Positions 1 through 11,860 of a stretch of DNA of 64,000 nt are shown here, in pieces. Source of the DNA: Limnephilus marmoratus. Taxonomy: Eukaryota; Arthropoda; Insecta; Trichoptera; Limnephilidae. A model generated the notes under the pieces. That model did no database searches. It was not told where the DNA came from and saw nothing but the letters and a program-made list of their open reading frames with translations. The stretch is from positions 7,301,452 through 7,365,451 of the forward strand of contig OU862933.1 in the NCBI GenBank assembly GCA_917880885.1. The letters run 5' to 3'. A program made the position numbers and the translations under genes. Each line of letters begins with the position of its first letter. Position 1 is the stretch's first letter.

Positions 1-138
1 AAACTTTTACATAAAATTATAGTAATAATAAATGGATAATTTGTATAGCGCCGTTTTTTTTGTGAATAATCACCTCAAGGGCACTGTACGAGTTATGAGT
101 TACTAGGCTCTGTCTAATTTTATTTTTTATTTATTTAC

Positions 139-1106
139 CTACTTTTGTTTTAATTTTTGATGAATTACTCGGTGAACCACCAAAAAGTGAAGGCACCGGC
201 CGCGCCTGATCTTAACCATATAGGTTCTACTCCATAATCTTTTGATAATTGTACCCAAAATCCAATTATTCTTTTTATTTCTAAAATCTTTGGTCAAAAC
301 TTTTGATCCCAAATCAAAGAATTTTTTAAATTTTCTCCCCCGGTAATATTTTTTTTGACTGTTTTGACTAGCTACCATTTTATTTTTTACTTTATCATCA
401 ATTTTTTTAAAATCACTACACTTGTCATTAGTCATTTTTGGAACAACCGTATTAAAAATTGAACGAATTTTTCTACCTAACATCAACACACTAGGTTCAA
501 TTCCCGTACCTAACGAAGGTGTATTCCTAATATCAATTAAAAATGACAGTAATTTATCGTCCAGATCCCTTGGAAATCTGTTATTCACTAATATATTTTT
601 TAATTTTTTTTAAACTGTTTTGACAGCGTTTTCTGCCAAACCATTCGAAGCCGGATGCTGGACTGCTGACGTCATATATTCAATATTAAATTCACGACAA
701 AATTCCTGAAATAAAGCTTACGTGAAAGCTGTTCCATTATCACTAACAATTTTTTCCGGTATACCAAAGTTAGAAAACATTTTCTTTAATATTTTGATTG
801 CACTAACTGAATCTACCGTTGGTACTATTTGACAATCCACCCACTTTGTGGTAGCGTCTACCACCACAAAAAAATTTAAATTACCGAAAGGACCTAGATG
901 GTCTATATGAATCCGGTTCCAAACTAAATTATTCACTGGCCAACTCGCCAATTGCACCTTGGAAGGAGTAGGTAAACACACTGTACACCTAGTACACTGT
1001 TTTACCTCCTTCTCAATATCAGCATTTATACCTAACCAGAAAAAATAATTTCTAGCTAAACTTTTCGATTTCACTATACCCAGGTGCGAACGGTGAATAA
1101 ATTTCA
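139..1106 (-). pseudogene. Gypsy integrase segment
   Basis: After the palindromic insert the integrase N-terminal HHCC region is readable (FIHRSHLGIVKSKSLARNYF, then CTRCTVC). The DDE catalytic core has IDHLGPF for the first Asp and VSDNGTAF for the second. The Glu lies in the next frame around 640 (HPASNGLAEN), so there is a frameshift near 700. A further stop near 615 separates it from the C-terminal part (139-588), which contains a GPY-like tail (ILGTIIKRLWSRTYMVKI). Integrase would insert the cDNA into the genome. This copy is inactive because of the frame breaks. Confidence 0.85.
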
Positions 1107-1121
1107 AAACTGATTCTTTTA

Positions 1122-1328
1122 TTTTTAATTTATTTTATATATTCAATAATATTATTATTCAATGTATAAAAACAGTTTATTACAAACAAGTTCTGCTTCT
1201 GCTGAACTTGAAGCAGAACTTGTTTATAATAAACTGTTTTTATACATTGAATAATAATATTATTGAAAATATAAAATAAATTAAAAATCAAAATGGAGTT
1301 CTACAAAATAAACTTAATCACAATAAAT
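1122..1328 (+). repeat. Palindromic insert with 15-bp target duplication
   Basis: Arms at about 1122-1199 and 1210-1287 are reverse complements over ~78 bp with few mismatches, leaving a short loop. The block is flanked by exact copies of AAACTGATTCTTTTA (1107-1121 and 1329-1343). Both flanking copies read as the same Lys-Glu-Ser-Val codons of the Gypsy polyprotein, which shows the insert landed in an intact frame. The right side has extra sequence after the arm (about 1288-1328). A 15-bp duplication is more typical of LINE-driven insertion than of a cut-and-paste MITE. Confidence 0.85.
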
Positions 1329-1343
1329 AAACTGATTCTTTTA

Positions 1344-2340
1344 ATTCCATTGGTACTACCAGTTTACTATCATAAAACAAATCTGCACCATGAGTTGATA
1401 ACTTATCTCTAATATGCCAAAATTTTAATAAATCAGAATTTAAGTTTTTTTTTTCAGGCCATCCTGTATTCAAATAATTGACAATCTCTGATAAAACTAA
1501 ATCCTTTTCCGAACTCCGTTTAAATATTTCCGGATTTATTTCCGTTTCAACAGAAATATAATTTAACCGTTCTATTTCCAAACTATCGATATCCGTATCG
1601 TTAATTATATCCAAGAAATAATGGTTATCTTCGTATTCCTCGATATTATTATTACTCCGTTGCATCGGTAATCTTGACAAGAAATCTGCTTTATTGTCGT
1701 CCGACTTGATGTACTCTATAGTATAATTAAATGATTGCAAAATTAAAGCGTAACGTTGTAATCTGTTCGCTGCAAGAATAGGTACCTGCTTATTTGTATC
1801 TAGAATATGTACAAGCGGTTTATTGTCGCATGACAGAATGAACTTATTTCCATACAAGTATTGAAAGAATCTTTTCAAACCAAATATTATTGCACACGCT
1901 TCTTTATCCAAAATTGAATATTTCCGTTCGGTTTCCGATAAAGTCCTACTTGCAAATGCTATTGGGCATTCTATCCCGTTATCATACTTGTGACAAAACA
2001 TTGCTGAAATCCCAATATTACTGGCGTCCGTAATGAGTTTCAAAGGGATACTGGGATTGAAGTGAACTAGAATGTTTTCAGACATCAATTGTTTTTTACA
2101 AAATTAAAAGCATCACTACATTCTTTCGACCACAAAAATACGGTTTCCTTTTTCAATAAATTATAGAGTGTCCGATATATTCCGTAAAAACATTCTATAA
2201 TATGAGATTACTCCCAACAAACTTCTAAATTCTGACACATTCCTCGGAACTGCCAAATTCTTAATTGCTTCAATTTTACTTTCTAGCGGCATTATACCTT
2301 CCTGAGAGATTTTAAAACCTAAGTATTCAATTTCCGGTAC
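1344..2340 (-). pseudogene. Gypsy reverse transcriptase thumb and RNase H segment
   Basis: Coding resumes past the LINE insertion at about 2340. The stretch with VPEIEYLGFKIS and SEFRSLLGVI is the usual connection after the Gypsy polymerase site, with a frame change near 2090-2200. The open part (1344-2088) holds RNase H: LITDASNIGISAMF carries the first Asp, ERKYSILDKEACAII the Glu helix, LSCDNKPLVHIL the next Asp, and NKADFLSRL closes the domain. It stops at the palindromic insert at 1122-1328. Before that insertion the frame would have continued into the integrase zinc-binding region. Confidence 0.85.
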
Positions 2341-2377
2341 ATATAAATAACATTTTTGGTCATTTACGGTCAGACCA

Positions 2378-2826
2378 TGATCATTTTATTTAAAATGAAA
2401 AAAAAAACATATATGTATACTTTACTGCCCAACATAAATACTCAACCAGGTCAGTAAGCAATAAGATCCTGGTAACTCCCAGTTTGAACACATCTTTTGG
2501 ACAGAGAAATAATAAATTCCATGCTATAAAATTATACAATGCTCTACCAGATCAAATCAAAAATATAAAGGAAATGAATATATTTAAAACAAAAGTAAAA
2601 ATATGGCTGAGAGATCAAAGTGATAATAAAATTACAAACATCATGAAGACGATATAAAGACAATCCATAACCAAATAAAAATATTTTAAAAAACTACAGG
2701 CCACCTCAGAACAGGAAATCCTAGTGAGGATATCTGTGAAAAAAAAAGAATCTATACTTATTATATATATCATACATACATGTACAAACCTTGTTATTGA
2801 AACTAATAATAATAAAATAAATAAAT
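2378..2826 (+). mobile_element. LINE 3' end, 5'-truncated, inserted in Gypsy
   Basis: The plus strand codes for the terminal part of a LINE ORF2 around 2440-2655, with the usual end motif YNALPDQIKNI before the stop. It is followed by a short 3' UTR and an A-rich AATAA-repeat tail ending at about 2826. Within the 3' UTR (about 2700-2725) CCTCA and TGAGG flank a loop, a stem-loop also seen at 31.08 and 52.27 kb. The insertion splits the Gypsy reverse transcriptase between its Asn-Lys-Leu-Asn and Asp-His-Gly codons. Confidence 0.8.
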
Positions 2827-2827
2827 T

Positions 2828-4633
2828 TAATTTCTTAATTACCGCGTCACATACCGAATTTAATTTTTCTTTCGAATTACCAAATAATAATATATCGTCT
2901 AAAAATACACGCACATTTTTTAAACCACCGACGATAGTTGCTATGACTTGCATAAAAATCGCTGGACTCGTCGTAAGCCCAAACGGCAAAACTTTATACG
3001 CAAATAGACCTATGAGAGTTGAAATAACACATAGTTTTTTTGAACTTTCATTCAAAGCAATCTGAGAAAAAGCATTTTTAAAATCAATTTTTGCGAAATG
3101 TTTCGCGCCATTTAACGAAGAAATTAAATCTTCTACTCTAGGCAACGGAAATTTTAAAGGTGCCAACATTGGATTCAAAGTGTTTTTGAAATCTGTAAAT
3201 ATCCTAATCGTGCCATCTTTTTTTTTAACAATAACAATTGGACTTGCCATTTCACTAATTTCAACTTTCTCAATAATGTCGTCGTTCACCATTTTTAGCA
3301 ATTCATTTTCCACTTGCACCCGCAAACAATACGGAATGGGTCTCGGGTTAACGAACTTTCGTTTAAAATCCGACTTAACCTCAATATTAGCTTCGTTATT
3401 TTTCAATCTACCCGGTTTATCCGAAAACACATTAGGGTATTTTAATTTTAACATCTCGCGAATATTATTATCCGCAACACTCCTATTCACCAGATTAATT
3501 CCGTGTAATGTAATATCGAAACACTTGAGAAAATTCCTACCCACAATACATGAACTACCATTATTGATTATTATAAATTCGGTCGGCACGCATTTATTTT
3601 TAAATTCCACGTTACATATAATTTTACCCAAAACTTTTGATTTATTATCATTCCCGAATAACTTAATATCGCACACCATTAATTTATTTTCACTAAAATA
3701 TCTATTAAACATTTCGTATGGAATCGCATTTATGCTGGCTCCCGTATCGACCATAACCTGCAAAATAATATTATCTACGCATAAATTTAAAAACATAGGA
3801 TCATTATTATTACCTAGCGACACAGTATTTATCGTACTACCTTCGCGCTTCGTACTAGGAGAGCGTGAATATTTACTACTTGATTTATTTTTACAAGTCA
3901 AGCTAGTGTGCCCTACCTTCTTACAAATATAACATTGCAACTTCTTGTGCCAACAATCTTTTTGCACATGATTATTCCTACCACAAATAAAACATGACAT
4001 ATTATTATTTATCTTGTGGGGTGATTTACTACGCACTTTGCAATCCTTATAACGGCTTACCTGCCTAGATTTATCGAAGTTATGAACTGCATTTAAATTC
4101 GACTTTGCATTCTCCATAATTAATACATGTTCCCACGTGGAAGCTTTATTAACGCATTGTAGAAATGACTTGTTTAAACCTTCCATAAAAAGTTTGTGTT
4201 TCATTTTCTCATTGAACACACCAATAATAAATATGTCTTTCAAACACGATTCTAATCTTGCTTCAAAGTTACATGACAAAATAATATTTTTAAGCTTCGC
4301 GGAAAACTCTTTAATAGATTCATTAGCCGATTGTTTACATTTATAGAACATTTCCCGTGATTCAAAAATATTGTGAATAGGCTTACAATGGGAATCTAGA
4401 AATTTACACAAATCCTCAAATGAGGTTTCCGACACTTTGTTTGGAAAACACAAATCGCTTAACAATGAAAAGGTATCTTCGGTGAGATTATTTAAGAGGA
4501 ACGCTCTTTTACGTTCAGGTGACAAAATTTTCTCATCATATAATATGAGAGATTGGTCCAGTCTCTCCTTGAACAGGGACCACACTCCTGTCTTGTGACA
4601 GAATGCCCCCAGACTTTTACAAATAGCATCCAT
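2828..4633 (-). pseudogene. Gypsy gag-protease-reverse transcriptase segment
   Basis: One open frame starts at the ATG at 4633 and runs about 600 codons before the LINE insertion. Residues ~1-190 look like a Gypsy capsid. Two CCHC zinc knuckles follow (CFICGRNNHVQKDC and CYICKKVGHTSLTC, ~215-250). An aspartic protease has the catalytic triplet in MVDTGASINAIP (~300). Reverse transcriptase has IDFKNAFSQI for the first Asp and VFLDDILLFG for the YxDD-equivalent site. The last ~70 codons of the longer open frame are read from the inserted LINE and are not Gypsy. The product would make virus-like particles and copy the element's RNA in the cytoplasm. It is truncated here by the insertion, so an active polyprotein is unlikely. 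Confidence 0.88.
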
Positions 4634-5367
4634 CGGGAAAAGAGCTGAAACAAATTTTGATTAAAAAAACTTCAGCGCTTCTGGGTGAATCCGCTCCAGA
4701 ACCTCGCTCCAAAGCGTCTCCCCACACAGCTTCCGGATTTCCGTCACCAGCCGTCTCTTTCGACCGCTGATTGCCCGTGTCCGTCTCTCTGCAGCTACAG
4801 AATCCAGCCCTTTGTCCGGTCCCGCTTGAATAGCTGCAGCGACAGAATCTGAGACCTTGCCCCAGATTCCGGCTTAGTTCTTCCGTAGATGGTCTGCTGT
4901 CACCGTCTTCTTCTTACTGCATGCAATGCTAGCATGCCAACGCCAAATTTGCTCCCTCAATACTGCAATAAGGATGCAGGCTCTAATGCACGTCTCTTGA
5001 CATACGTGATGGCGTCTTCTTGAGTGCGTCTTCATGCAACAATTTTATTTTCTATTGTCACAACAATCTCTGCTCTTCCGTAATCTCGTCTTCAGGTTCT
5101 TCAATTTCGTAGCTTGTAATGTCAGCTACTACCGACTGCGACAGTTGTAATGTCCGTCTGAGCCAGTTGTGGCAGAGCTAATCCAGATGCGGACTTACAG
5201 ATGTGGAAGACGAAGGATATTAGTGGGTAGTACACTAAATGAAGAGTGTAACAGTATTCTGTACTATGTATTTATTAGGGAGCTGCCTTAAGCCAAAAGA
5301 GGACGAATCTCGCATGCATCGCCTTATATTCACGCAAGCATGCTATCTCGCTTGCACTCATACAAAT
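4634..5367 (-). other. Probable Gypsy 5' leader and LTR remnant
   Basis: This stretch has no gene. It precedes the gag start and is richer in C and T on the plus strand than its surroundings, as an untranslated leader might be. Near 5249-5400 the minus strand has an AATAAA signal followed by an end resembling a Gypsy LTR terminus (…CTGTTACA). The matching LTR was not found in the window, so the boundary with the LINE at 5368 is uncertain. Confidence 0.4.
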
Positions 5368-7505
5368 TCACACAGACATTACATCGATATTGTTAAATTG
5401 CGTGTTATATTGCGCGCATATACGGGGGATTGGAGAATTTTTTCTAAGGTTGGTTCTGCACGCTGGCAAATGAAAAAAATGGTTTAGTCTGGTTGGCCTT
5501 GTAGGTATGTGAATTCTTAAATATTTTACGAGTTTAGGAGAGTCCAGTCCGTTATTCAGAATTTTATATAAAAATATTTGATCAGATATTAATCTTCGTG
5601 TTTGAAGTGGAGTAAAGTTGTGAAATTTTAAGGATTCGGTGTTATTTGCAAAGAGTAATTTGAATTTATAATTTATGTGTTTAAAAAATTTATTTTGTAC
5701 ACTTTCGATTCTGTCAATATGGCATTGGTAGAACGGTGCCCAAATTAGTGTGCAGTATTCTAAGTGGGGGCGGATATACGTGGTGTAAAGGGAATACAGA
5801 GTTTTAATATTGCGAAAAGGTTTAGATATGCGAATTATAAATCCCAACATTTTATTGGCTTTGTTAATGTGTTTGATAAAATTTAGTTTTACATCCAGTA
5901 CTACCCCAAGGTCACGGATTGATTCTATTTCATGGATTTGTGTATCATGAAAGTTATAATTAAAAGAAATTTTATTTTTGTTAGGCGTAAAAGATAATTT
6001 GTTGCACTTAGAAATGTTTAGGATTAATTTGTTTAATTTACAGTATGCAAAAAGTCGATTTAGGTCTTCTTGAAGTTTTATGCAGTCATTGATAGATTTG
6101 ATTACTAAGTATATTTTTTTGTCATCTGCATATGCTAGGTAGTTTGCATGTAAAAAACATTTATAAATATCAAATATATACACATTAAACAATAATGGCC
6201 CCAAGTGAGAACCTTGCGGTACGCCAGAAGGCACAGTAAAAAAGCTAGACTTAGTTCCCTCAACTGATACGCACTGTAGTCTTCTATGCAGATATGAAGT
6301 TAGCCACCTAAGTAAGTCACTATGGATTCCTAATTGGTGTAATTTTTTAATGAGGATAGAGTGGTTAACTTTATCGAAAACTTTCGAGTAATCCGTGTAG
6401 ATAACATCTACTTGGTGTCCATTATCCATATTGCTTGTTAAGTATTCAGTAAAGTTGACTAAGTGTGTTAGTACTGACCTTTTTTGTAAAAAACCATGTT
6501 GTTGATTTTGTATGCTGCGGACAATAGTTATATAAATTTGATCGTACACAATACGCTCAAAGAGTTTACTAAATACTATGAGTATTGAGATTGGGCGATA
6601 ATTTACAATGTTACTTTTTGAACCTGTTTTATGGATGGGGATTATAATGGCTTCTTTGAATTTTGTGGGAAATATTCTTTTTTTTAAGGACATGTTAAAT
6701 AAGTTAGTTAAAGGATATGCAAGATTTTTGGCACATTTTGAGATAAAATATGGCGAGATACCATCACTGCCCGCACCCTTAGTAACATCCAATTTATTCA
6801 AGTATTTATTGACTAATGAGTTGTTTATTTGTACGTTCCCGATCGGGTTATCATTATTAACGCAGGTAGAATTATCTATATTATTGGGATCATCCGCGCC
6901 CTCATCGCTTACGTAAGTAGATTGGAAGTGTTTACAGAACAGTTGGCACACTTGATAAGCACCGGTGCCTGACTCGTCTTTAAGGTTCATGATTTGTGGT
7001 ATGCCATTTTCCTATTTTAGTTTTTAGCGTAATTCCAGAGACTTTTATTGTTAATTGGAATACTAGACTCAACTGAACTTATATATTGGGTGTAACAATG
7101 TTTCTGTAAGTGTTTTTGTTGTATGCGTTTGATAGAAAACTCTATGTAATCTACTGGATTATTATTTGATTTCCATTTTTTGTGTAGTCTTTGTTAATCT
7201 TTGATGATTTTGATTAGGGAAAGTGAGTACCAGTTGGGAAATTTTTTCTTTTTGATGAAACGTTTTGGGACAAACTGGTTAATGGTGTTATTTAAAATGT
7301 CATAAAAAGTATAAATTGCTTCGTCAAAGTCAGCATTATCGTGAGTAAAAGACCAGTCTGTTTTACACAGGTGTTGGTTAATTAATTCATAATCAGCATT
7401 ATCACACCGATAAATTGCTTTTGGTGGAGCATTAATTGTTGGAAGTGTGTCTAATTGTAGTGTGATTTTGATGCGATGTGTAGGTTCAGCTGGAGTGGGC
7501 TCTTA
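5368..7505 (-). mobile_element. Non-LTR retrotransposon (Jockey/CR1-like), 5'-truncated
   Basis: A 540-codon open frame (5368-6990, minus) holds a LINE reverse transcriptase. NYRPISIL marks fingers motif 2, DVIYTDYSKVFDKVNH carries the first catalytic Asp, SGVPQGSHLGPLLFNVYI follows, and LAYADDKKIY carries the catalytic Asp pair. The thumb and C-terminal part (RDLGVVLD, YIRPHLEYC, SPIPRI) match the Jockey/CR1 group. Upstream coding continues with stops to about 7505 (for example PNWYSLSLIKIIKD), leaving only the region after the endonuclease, so the copy is 5'-truncated. No poly-A tail was seen at the 5368 end. Exact clade is not certain. Confidence 0.85.
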
Positions 7506-7859
7506 AACTCGGGTTTTTCGCGCGAGGCGGCTCCTACTCCTACTCCCTTTTCAAATACTACTCCGACTACTCCCAAAGAACCCGGTACAGTACTTGTAGC
7601 CGGAACTCGGCGGGCCGAGCCACATAGCAGTCAAGTTAAACATGAAAAGGGGGTTGTGCTTGCAAAAAGTCCGGTCATTTTGAATTTTTTATATGTTGTT
7701 AGGACCTAAACACTGGTTTAACACCTAATTACTGAATAAAAAAAAATTTGCAGCTTCGAAAGTGCTGAGCGAGCGGCGGTGGACCCAAAAAAACCATGAA
7801 ATTTTCGTTTTTTTTTTTCAGATTTTGCTCAATATCTCAATGAAGGAAGGGTCTGATAG
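7506..7859. other. Gene-free repeat-like sequence beside the left inverted end
   Basis: I see no gene here. The stretch joins the truncated LINE to the left inverted repeat. The outer part of the transposon end may lie here, but the right-hand end is truncated at 19893 and gives nothing to compare. Confidence 0.4.
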
Positions 7860-8202
7860 TTGGTATACATAATTTGCTACAATTTGAGACTAAAGCAAGC
7901 TATATACAGCCATTGGTTTTCAAGATACAGTTCTTCGAAAATAGGCCATTTTTTCCAAAAAGTGAAATTTTTTCGAAATGGTCACTTATTTTGTAAAATA
8001 TTTTCTAAAAAACGTATCCCACGTCAAATATTATATGAAATAAAATTGTAGTAAATTTAATTAGCTTTTATTTAAAACTAGATTGATATCTGTAGACCTA
8101 ACGGTTCTCTCAAGAACGCCAGATAACCAAAAACAGTCATAGGCGGGTTTTGGGGGGAAATGCAAATAAACCGTTCTCACGTCTTTTTATGGTTTTATTT
8201 AT
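7860..8202 (+). repeat. Left terminal inverted repeat of the Academ-like transposon
   Basis: This block is about 90% identical to the reverse complement of 19567-19893. The match runs inward to the GGTTTTATT at about 8202. Outward it ends only because the other copy is truncated near 19893. The two copies flank the minus-strand transposase remains and, with the Copia element removed, lie about 7.5 kb apart. Confidence 0.75.
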
Positions 8203-8428
8203 CAAACAGTTACAATTTTTTTTATTGTTAACACATTTTTGATGAAAAACAGAAAAGATAATAATAATACATCTATCGGGAATTACGTCATCTTCAAACA
8301 TTGTTTTATATACCTACATACTAAAATGCTTGTACAAACATCATGGTACCTACTGTAAGGACAAGTTATATGTACACAAAAAATAAAACTAATATAAATC
8401 ATGTAGGTATTGTGTCTTAGTTGCCAAA

Positions 8429-8794
8429 TCATATCTTTCTTTTTATCTTAGATGGCCCGGGCTTAGGCTCGCACGAAGAAGGTGTCTCGATATCTGTGAT
8501 GGAGGCTGGGAGAGGCGCCCAGTCTGTAGTCGGGTCATCTTCATCGTCCGAGCATTTCAGCTCCACATCCGGGACGTTATTGCACAATTTTCCACCGCAT
8601 GAGTGACAGAGGACTGAGCAGTGGAGCCCAGCCTTTCTGCACGAGCAGCTCCCAGAGCATCCTTTCTTGCATTTACATGAAATTTTTCGCAGAAGGGCAG
8701 GAGGTGCGGGATCCATCGTGGTGGTGATGGGGGTGAGTCCTTGAGAAGACAGCTTCCACCCCCATTCAGTGGGATTCAAGTTGATTCCTCGCAC
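8429..8794 (-). pseudogene. Academ-like transposase C-terminus: CXC cysteine-rich domain
   Basis: The open frame begins with a block containing LNPTEWGWKL and LTPITTTMDPAPPALLRKI, then a dense cysteine cluster (CKCKKGCSGSCSCRKAG, HCSVLCHSCGG). It ends with an acidic tail and a stop at 8429. The Cys spacing (CxC...CxxxC...CxCxxxG...C) is that of tesmin/TSO1-like CXC zinc-binding domains, which bind DNA. The same NPTEWGWK-to-cysteine layout recurs at the end of XPG-bearing invertebrate transposon proteins. It is in a different frame from the nuclease segment upstream, so at least one frameshift lies between 8800 and 9040. Confidence 0.7.
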
Positions 8795-9038
8795 ACTTCT
8801 GTACTTGGAGGTAGCACCTGGTGGCCTGCCGCATCTTCCGTCGGTGGCAAACGGGCGAGGTTTATGCTTGTTGAAGTGACAAAACGTCTTATACCTCAGT
8901 AAATCCTAAGTATCCCTCGCGATGTCACCCTCATATAGAGCCACAAAACACTTGATGCCTGCTTCACTTATGGCTTGTGGGGTGGAGTCTGGCCGAAGAA
9001 AGACCTCTACTTGCTCAGCAAGTGGTTCACTCTTGCTC

Positions 9039-9481
9039 AGAAGTGTGGTGATTTTGATCTTTCCTTGGCCAAACGGTGCTGAGGTGGTATCGCACCCGGT
9101 AAACGCGTGGGTGAATAGTACCGTTCCTGGTAATCGCCGGGAGCCCTAGTGATTGTAGGAGGTCGTAGAGTAGTGACAGCAACCAGCTTCACCCTTGGTG
9201 CTCTTCTGAAGATAGACGTTTGTCTCTTCAGCACCTAAACCATTGAGAAGAACGAGCAGGTCGACGTCTTCTCCCACTATGACGACCCGATCGGCTACTG
9301 CTCTTTCTGAAAGCGCCATCATGACGATCTCTCGATCCGCATCTTCTTCGGCAACAGCCACTTCTACTCCATCCTTCTGAAAGGCGTCACAGAGAAGAGT
9401 TATAAGGCGTCTCTTATTGTTCTCATTGCCCAATACATGCTCTTGAGCAATTTGAATTACTGTGGATTCATCGAACGTCAA
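9039..9481 (-). pseudogene. Academ-like transposase: XPG/PIN-type nuclease segment
   Basis: The frame at 9146-9481 reads VAVAEEDADREIVMMAL followed by VVIVGEDVDLLVLLNGLG. These two clusters of acidic residues have the placement of the metal-binding acids of XPG/FEN-type nucleases. A frame change near 9146 leads to LFTHAFTGCDTTSAPFGQGK at about 9054-9122, a block that follows the nuclease in this protein family. The domain would cut DNA during transposition, or is at least the candidate for that role. The frameshift and the missing join to the CXC domain make this copy inactive. Confidence 0.65.
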
Positions 9482-9685
9482 TTCGTAGCTGGAATGAGCT
9501 GCGTAGGGCCGGAGTCTTTCCGCTGTTTTGGTGTTTTTTTTGGTAGCATCTTCGGGGTAGCCGTCAAAAACGATGGAGACGTTCTTCCCAAAGTGGTTTC
9601 GGACGTTTCACTCCCTCCGTTCCAACTCTCTGGGCTATGTGGCAATTAATTTCAGGACCTGCCAGTAAACCACTACGGATAGAAA

Positions 9686-10754
9686 TCAAACTGTCAGTTT
9701 TGGAAATGGAGGGTGGAGAGCAAACCAGTTTTTTAGTTTTTCCACATCACTATTATCTCGGATGATTCTAGAAGGTCTCATGTCTACATGCTGCTCTCCA
9801 GTAGGACATGAGATGCTGCAAAAACTTTCCAGTTCTTCACAAATGTTCAACATAAACACCATTCCTGTTGTCCACCTTGCCAGAACACTGTTGGAGATTC
9901 CCCTTCCCTGGGTCAACCCACCGTAGGTTTTCATGGATCGCATCAGCTTCTGCTCAATTGTTAGATCTGACCACAACCCAGACCAAAACTTGTCAGACCG
10001 GCGAATGGTGAAGGATCCTTTTGTGAACATGTCATATTCACTTTTATCCATCCGATCTTGTAGAGCCATCATATCCTGAAGGTAGAGGTGCGCGCTCTTA
10101 GCATACAAAAAATGTCCAGCTGCGTGGAAAAAAGGGAGCATCTTGTGGACAGTGTGAAAATGAAGGTTCTAATCACCAGCACGCTCTGCCTGGATGAATA
10201 GTTTTATCAAAGTGGTCATACGAAAGTATTGGACCCACAACTGTGATGTTGGAGCATTTGCTTCAATTTTCTCCAAGTTACTTTTAAATTTTGCCTTTAG
10301 TATTTGGTAGGTATCAATTTCTTCCGCTGATATAGTGAGAGACCTTTCAGTATCTCTCAGCAATTTTTCAGTCTCGTCTCGCTCCTCTGGAGTTATGTGG
10401 ACCTCATAAAAAACAATGCTGGCCAGTGTGAGGTTTGCCAAAATGTGGGCTCGAACAGCTCGTGAATATACGTGCCCATTCAAAATTTTGTCAACACTGT
10501 GGCCTGTGAATATGGTGTTTAGTAGCTCTTTCAGACCGCTCCCACCCATTATTGTGCCAATGCATCCCATAAAGGACAGTAAGAGGTGAAATCCACGAAG
10601 CCGTACAACGTACAAGCTGTTCAACTCCGAGTGAAGTACACTCTAGAGAGATATCTCTTGCTTTTGTGAATAATGGCAGTGGGAAAAGGATTATTGAGCG
10701 TGAAAACTGAAGCACGTCTGTGGCTTGCTCCATAAATCCATTCCACCCTGGCAT
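9686..10754 (-). pseudogene. Academ-like transposase: central region, C-terminal half
   Basis: Three overlapping or adjacent frames cover this part (10491-10754, 10169-10624, 9686-10141), so there are frame breaks near 10620 and a stop near 10168. Recognisable blocks are MPGWNGFMEQATDVLQF, FMGCIGTIMGGSGLKELL, HAAGHFLYAKSAHLYLQDM, and FWSGLWSDLTIEQKLMRS followed by GGLTQGRGISNSVLARW. It is rich in His, Asp and Trp, and probably contains the strand-transfer core, although I cannot assign catalytic residues by eye. It lies between the nuclease segment and the upstream central region in the same order as in intact relatives. Confidence 0.5.
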
Positions 10755-10784
10755 CGACTGTTTATTGAGCGACTTCCCATACAG

Positions 10785-11860
10785 TCATATTAGGTCAGGA
10801 GCCGAGGGCAAAATTTCACCATCAATTTCATAGGTTCCTTGCAAATCCTCAACCATGATTGCTGCCAATCCACAGTTTTTTTTAACAAAGCACTCTTTGA
10901 TTTCTATTTCACTGCTGGAGGTCACATTTTGAGCAGTAACATAGTTCTGTATACGTGGGACGTTTTTATCTCGCATTACTGCTCTCGAGGGGGTCACGCA
11001 CATATTGCCTCCCATCTCATGAAACGTGTTATCACCATCTAGCGTGTTAACGTTCACGTCCGCATTGTCATAGACAAATTGGATAAAAGCTTCTTTTCCT
11101 ATTGGTGGTGAGGATTCATCTCGTAAAATCGCCGAAGTTTCAAGCTGCACAGCTGCTGAATAAGAACAGGAGAACCCCAGCGCAGCGCACATATTTACCA
11201 GATGTTTGGATCCATATTTTCGGTAAAAGTAGGTACCAATTCCAATTAGAAGGGAGGAAACAAAAGATCGGGGTCGTACAGCAGCTATCAGAGCATGAGA
11301 AAATGACACACACTTCTTCTTTCATGTTTCAAAGAGGCCACGCTTTTTTTTGAGAAAAACAGTCTCAAAAAATAGCCGTACTGACTCAGGGATAACGGAA
11401 TCGACATTGTTGAAGAAATCGTCCGAGGAGGGATACTGACTGGTGTCATACACTTGTGTGCGGATATCTTCCACGATGATTTCTGCTGCTGCCTTCACGA
11501 CTCTCAACCGCTCTTGCTGCGCATCGCCTTTTTGTTCCTTGTACCAATGATCATACAAAATTTTATGGCCGGTGTTTTTGAAGCAGACGAGTGTCCCTTT
11601 GTTGGAGCCCGTCTCCACTATGACTATGTCATCGCCAAAACGTTTTTCGAGGTGAGTTTTCGCTGTTCTGACATCAGGGATACAATCACCCTTTATTTGC
11701 TGCAGAGGTGTGATAAAGAAAACTGACATTCATCACTGTTTTCCATTAGGTAATCGTACACATACTCCATTGCTTCTTCAGTATTACTAGCATGGACGAT
11801 AACCTCTCTTATTCCCAGTAGCAGATGGTAATTGAAACAGGCTCCTGTAGCACACTCTGT
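10785..11860 (-). pseudogene. Academ-like transposase: central region, N-terminal half
   Basis: The minus-strand frame at 11322-11729 (KTHLEKRFGDDIVIVET and onward) runs into the frame 10785-11321 through a single in-frame TGA at about 11322. The following residues (VSFSHALIAAVRPRSF) stay in frame. Further upstream, 11710-11860 reads through one or two frameshifts to CYRSLFQLPSATGNKRG at the edge of the hAT-like insertion. The same reading continues on the far side of that insertion at 14161, which shows the two were once joined. No familiar domain is visible. Confidence 0.55.

Larger units (their letters stand above)
1..5240 (-). mobile_element. Ty3/Gypsy LTR retrotransposon, decayed and interrupted
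   Basis: Read on the minus strand, gag, protease, reverse transcriptase, RNase H and integrase follow in the Gypsy order from about 4633 down to 139. The coding frame is broken by at least two insertions (1122-1328 and about 2378-2826) and by small frameshifts near 2090, 700 and 610, so the copy is dead. The 3' end lies at or beyond the window edge. The 5' leader is probably 4634-5240, but I could not pair two LTRs. The integrase-last order and the FLDDIL-type reverse transcriptase motif separate it from Copia and BEL elements. Confidence 0.88.
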
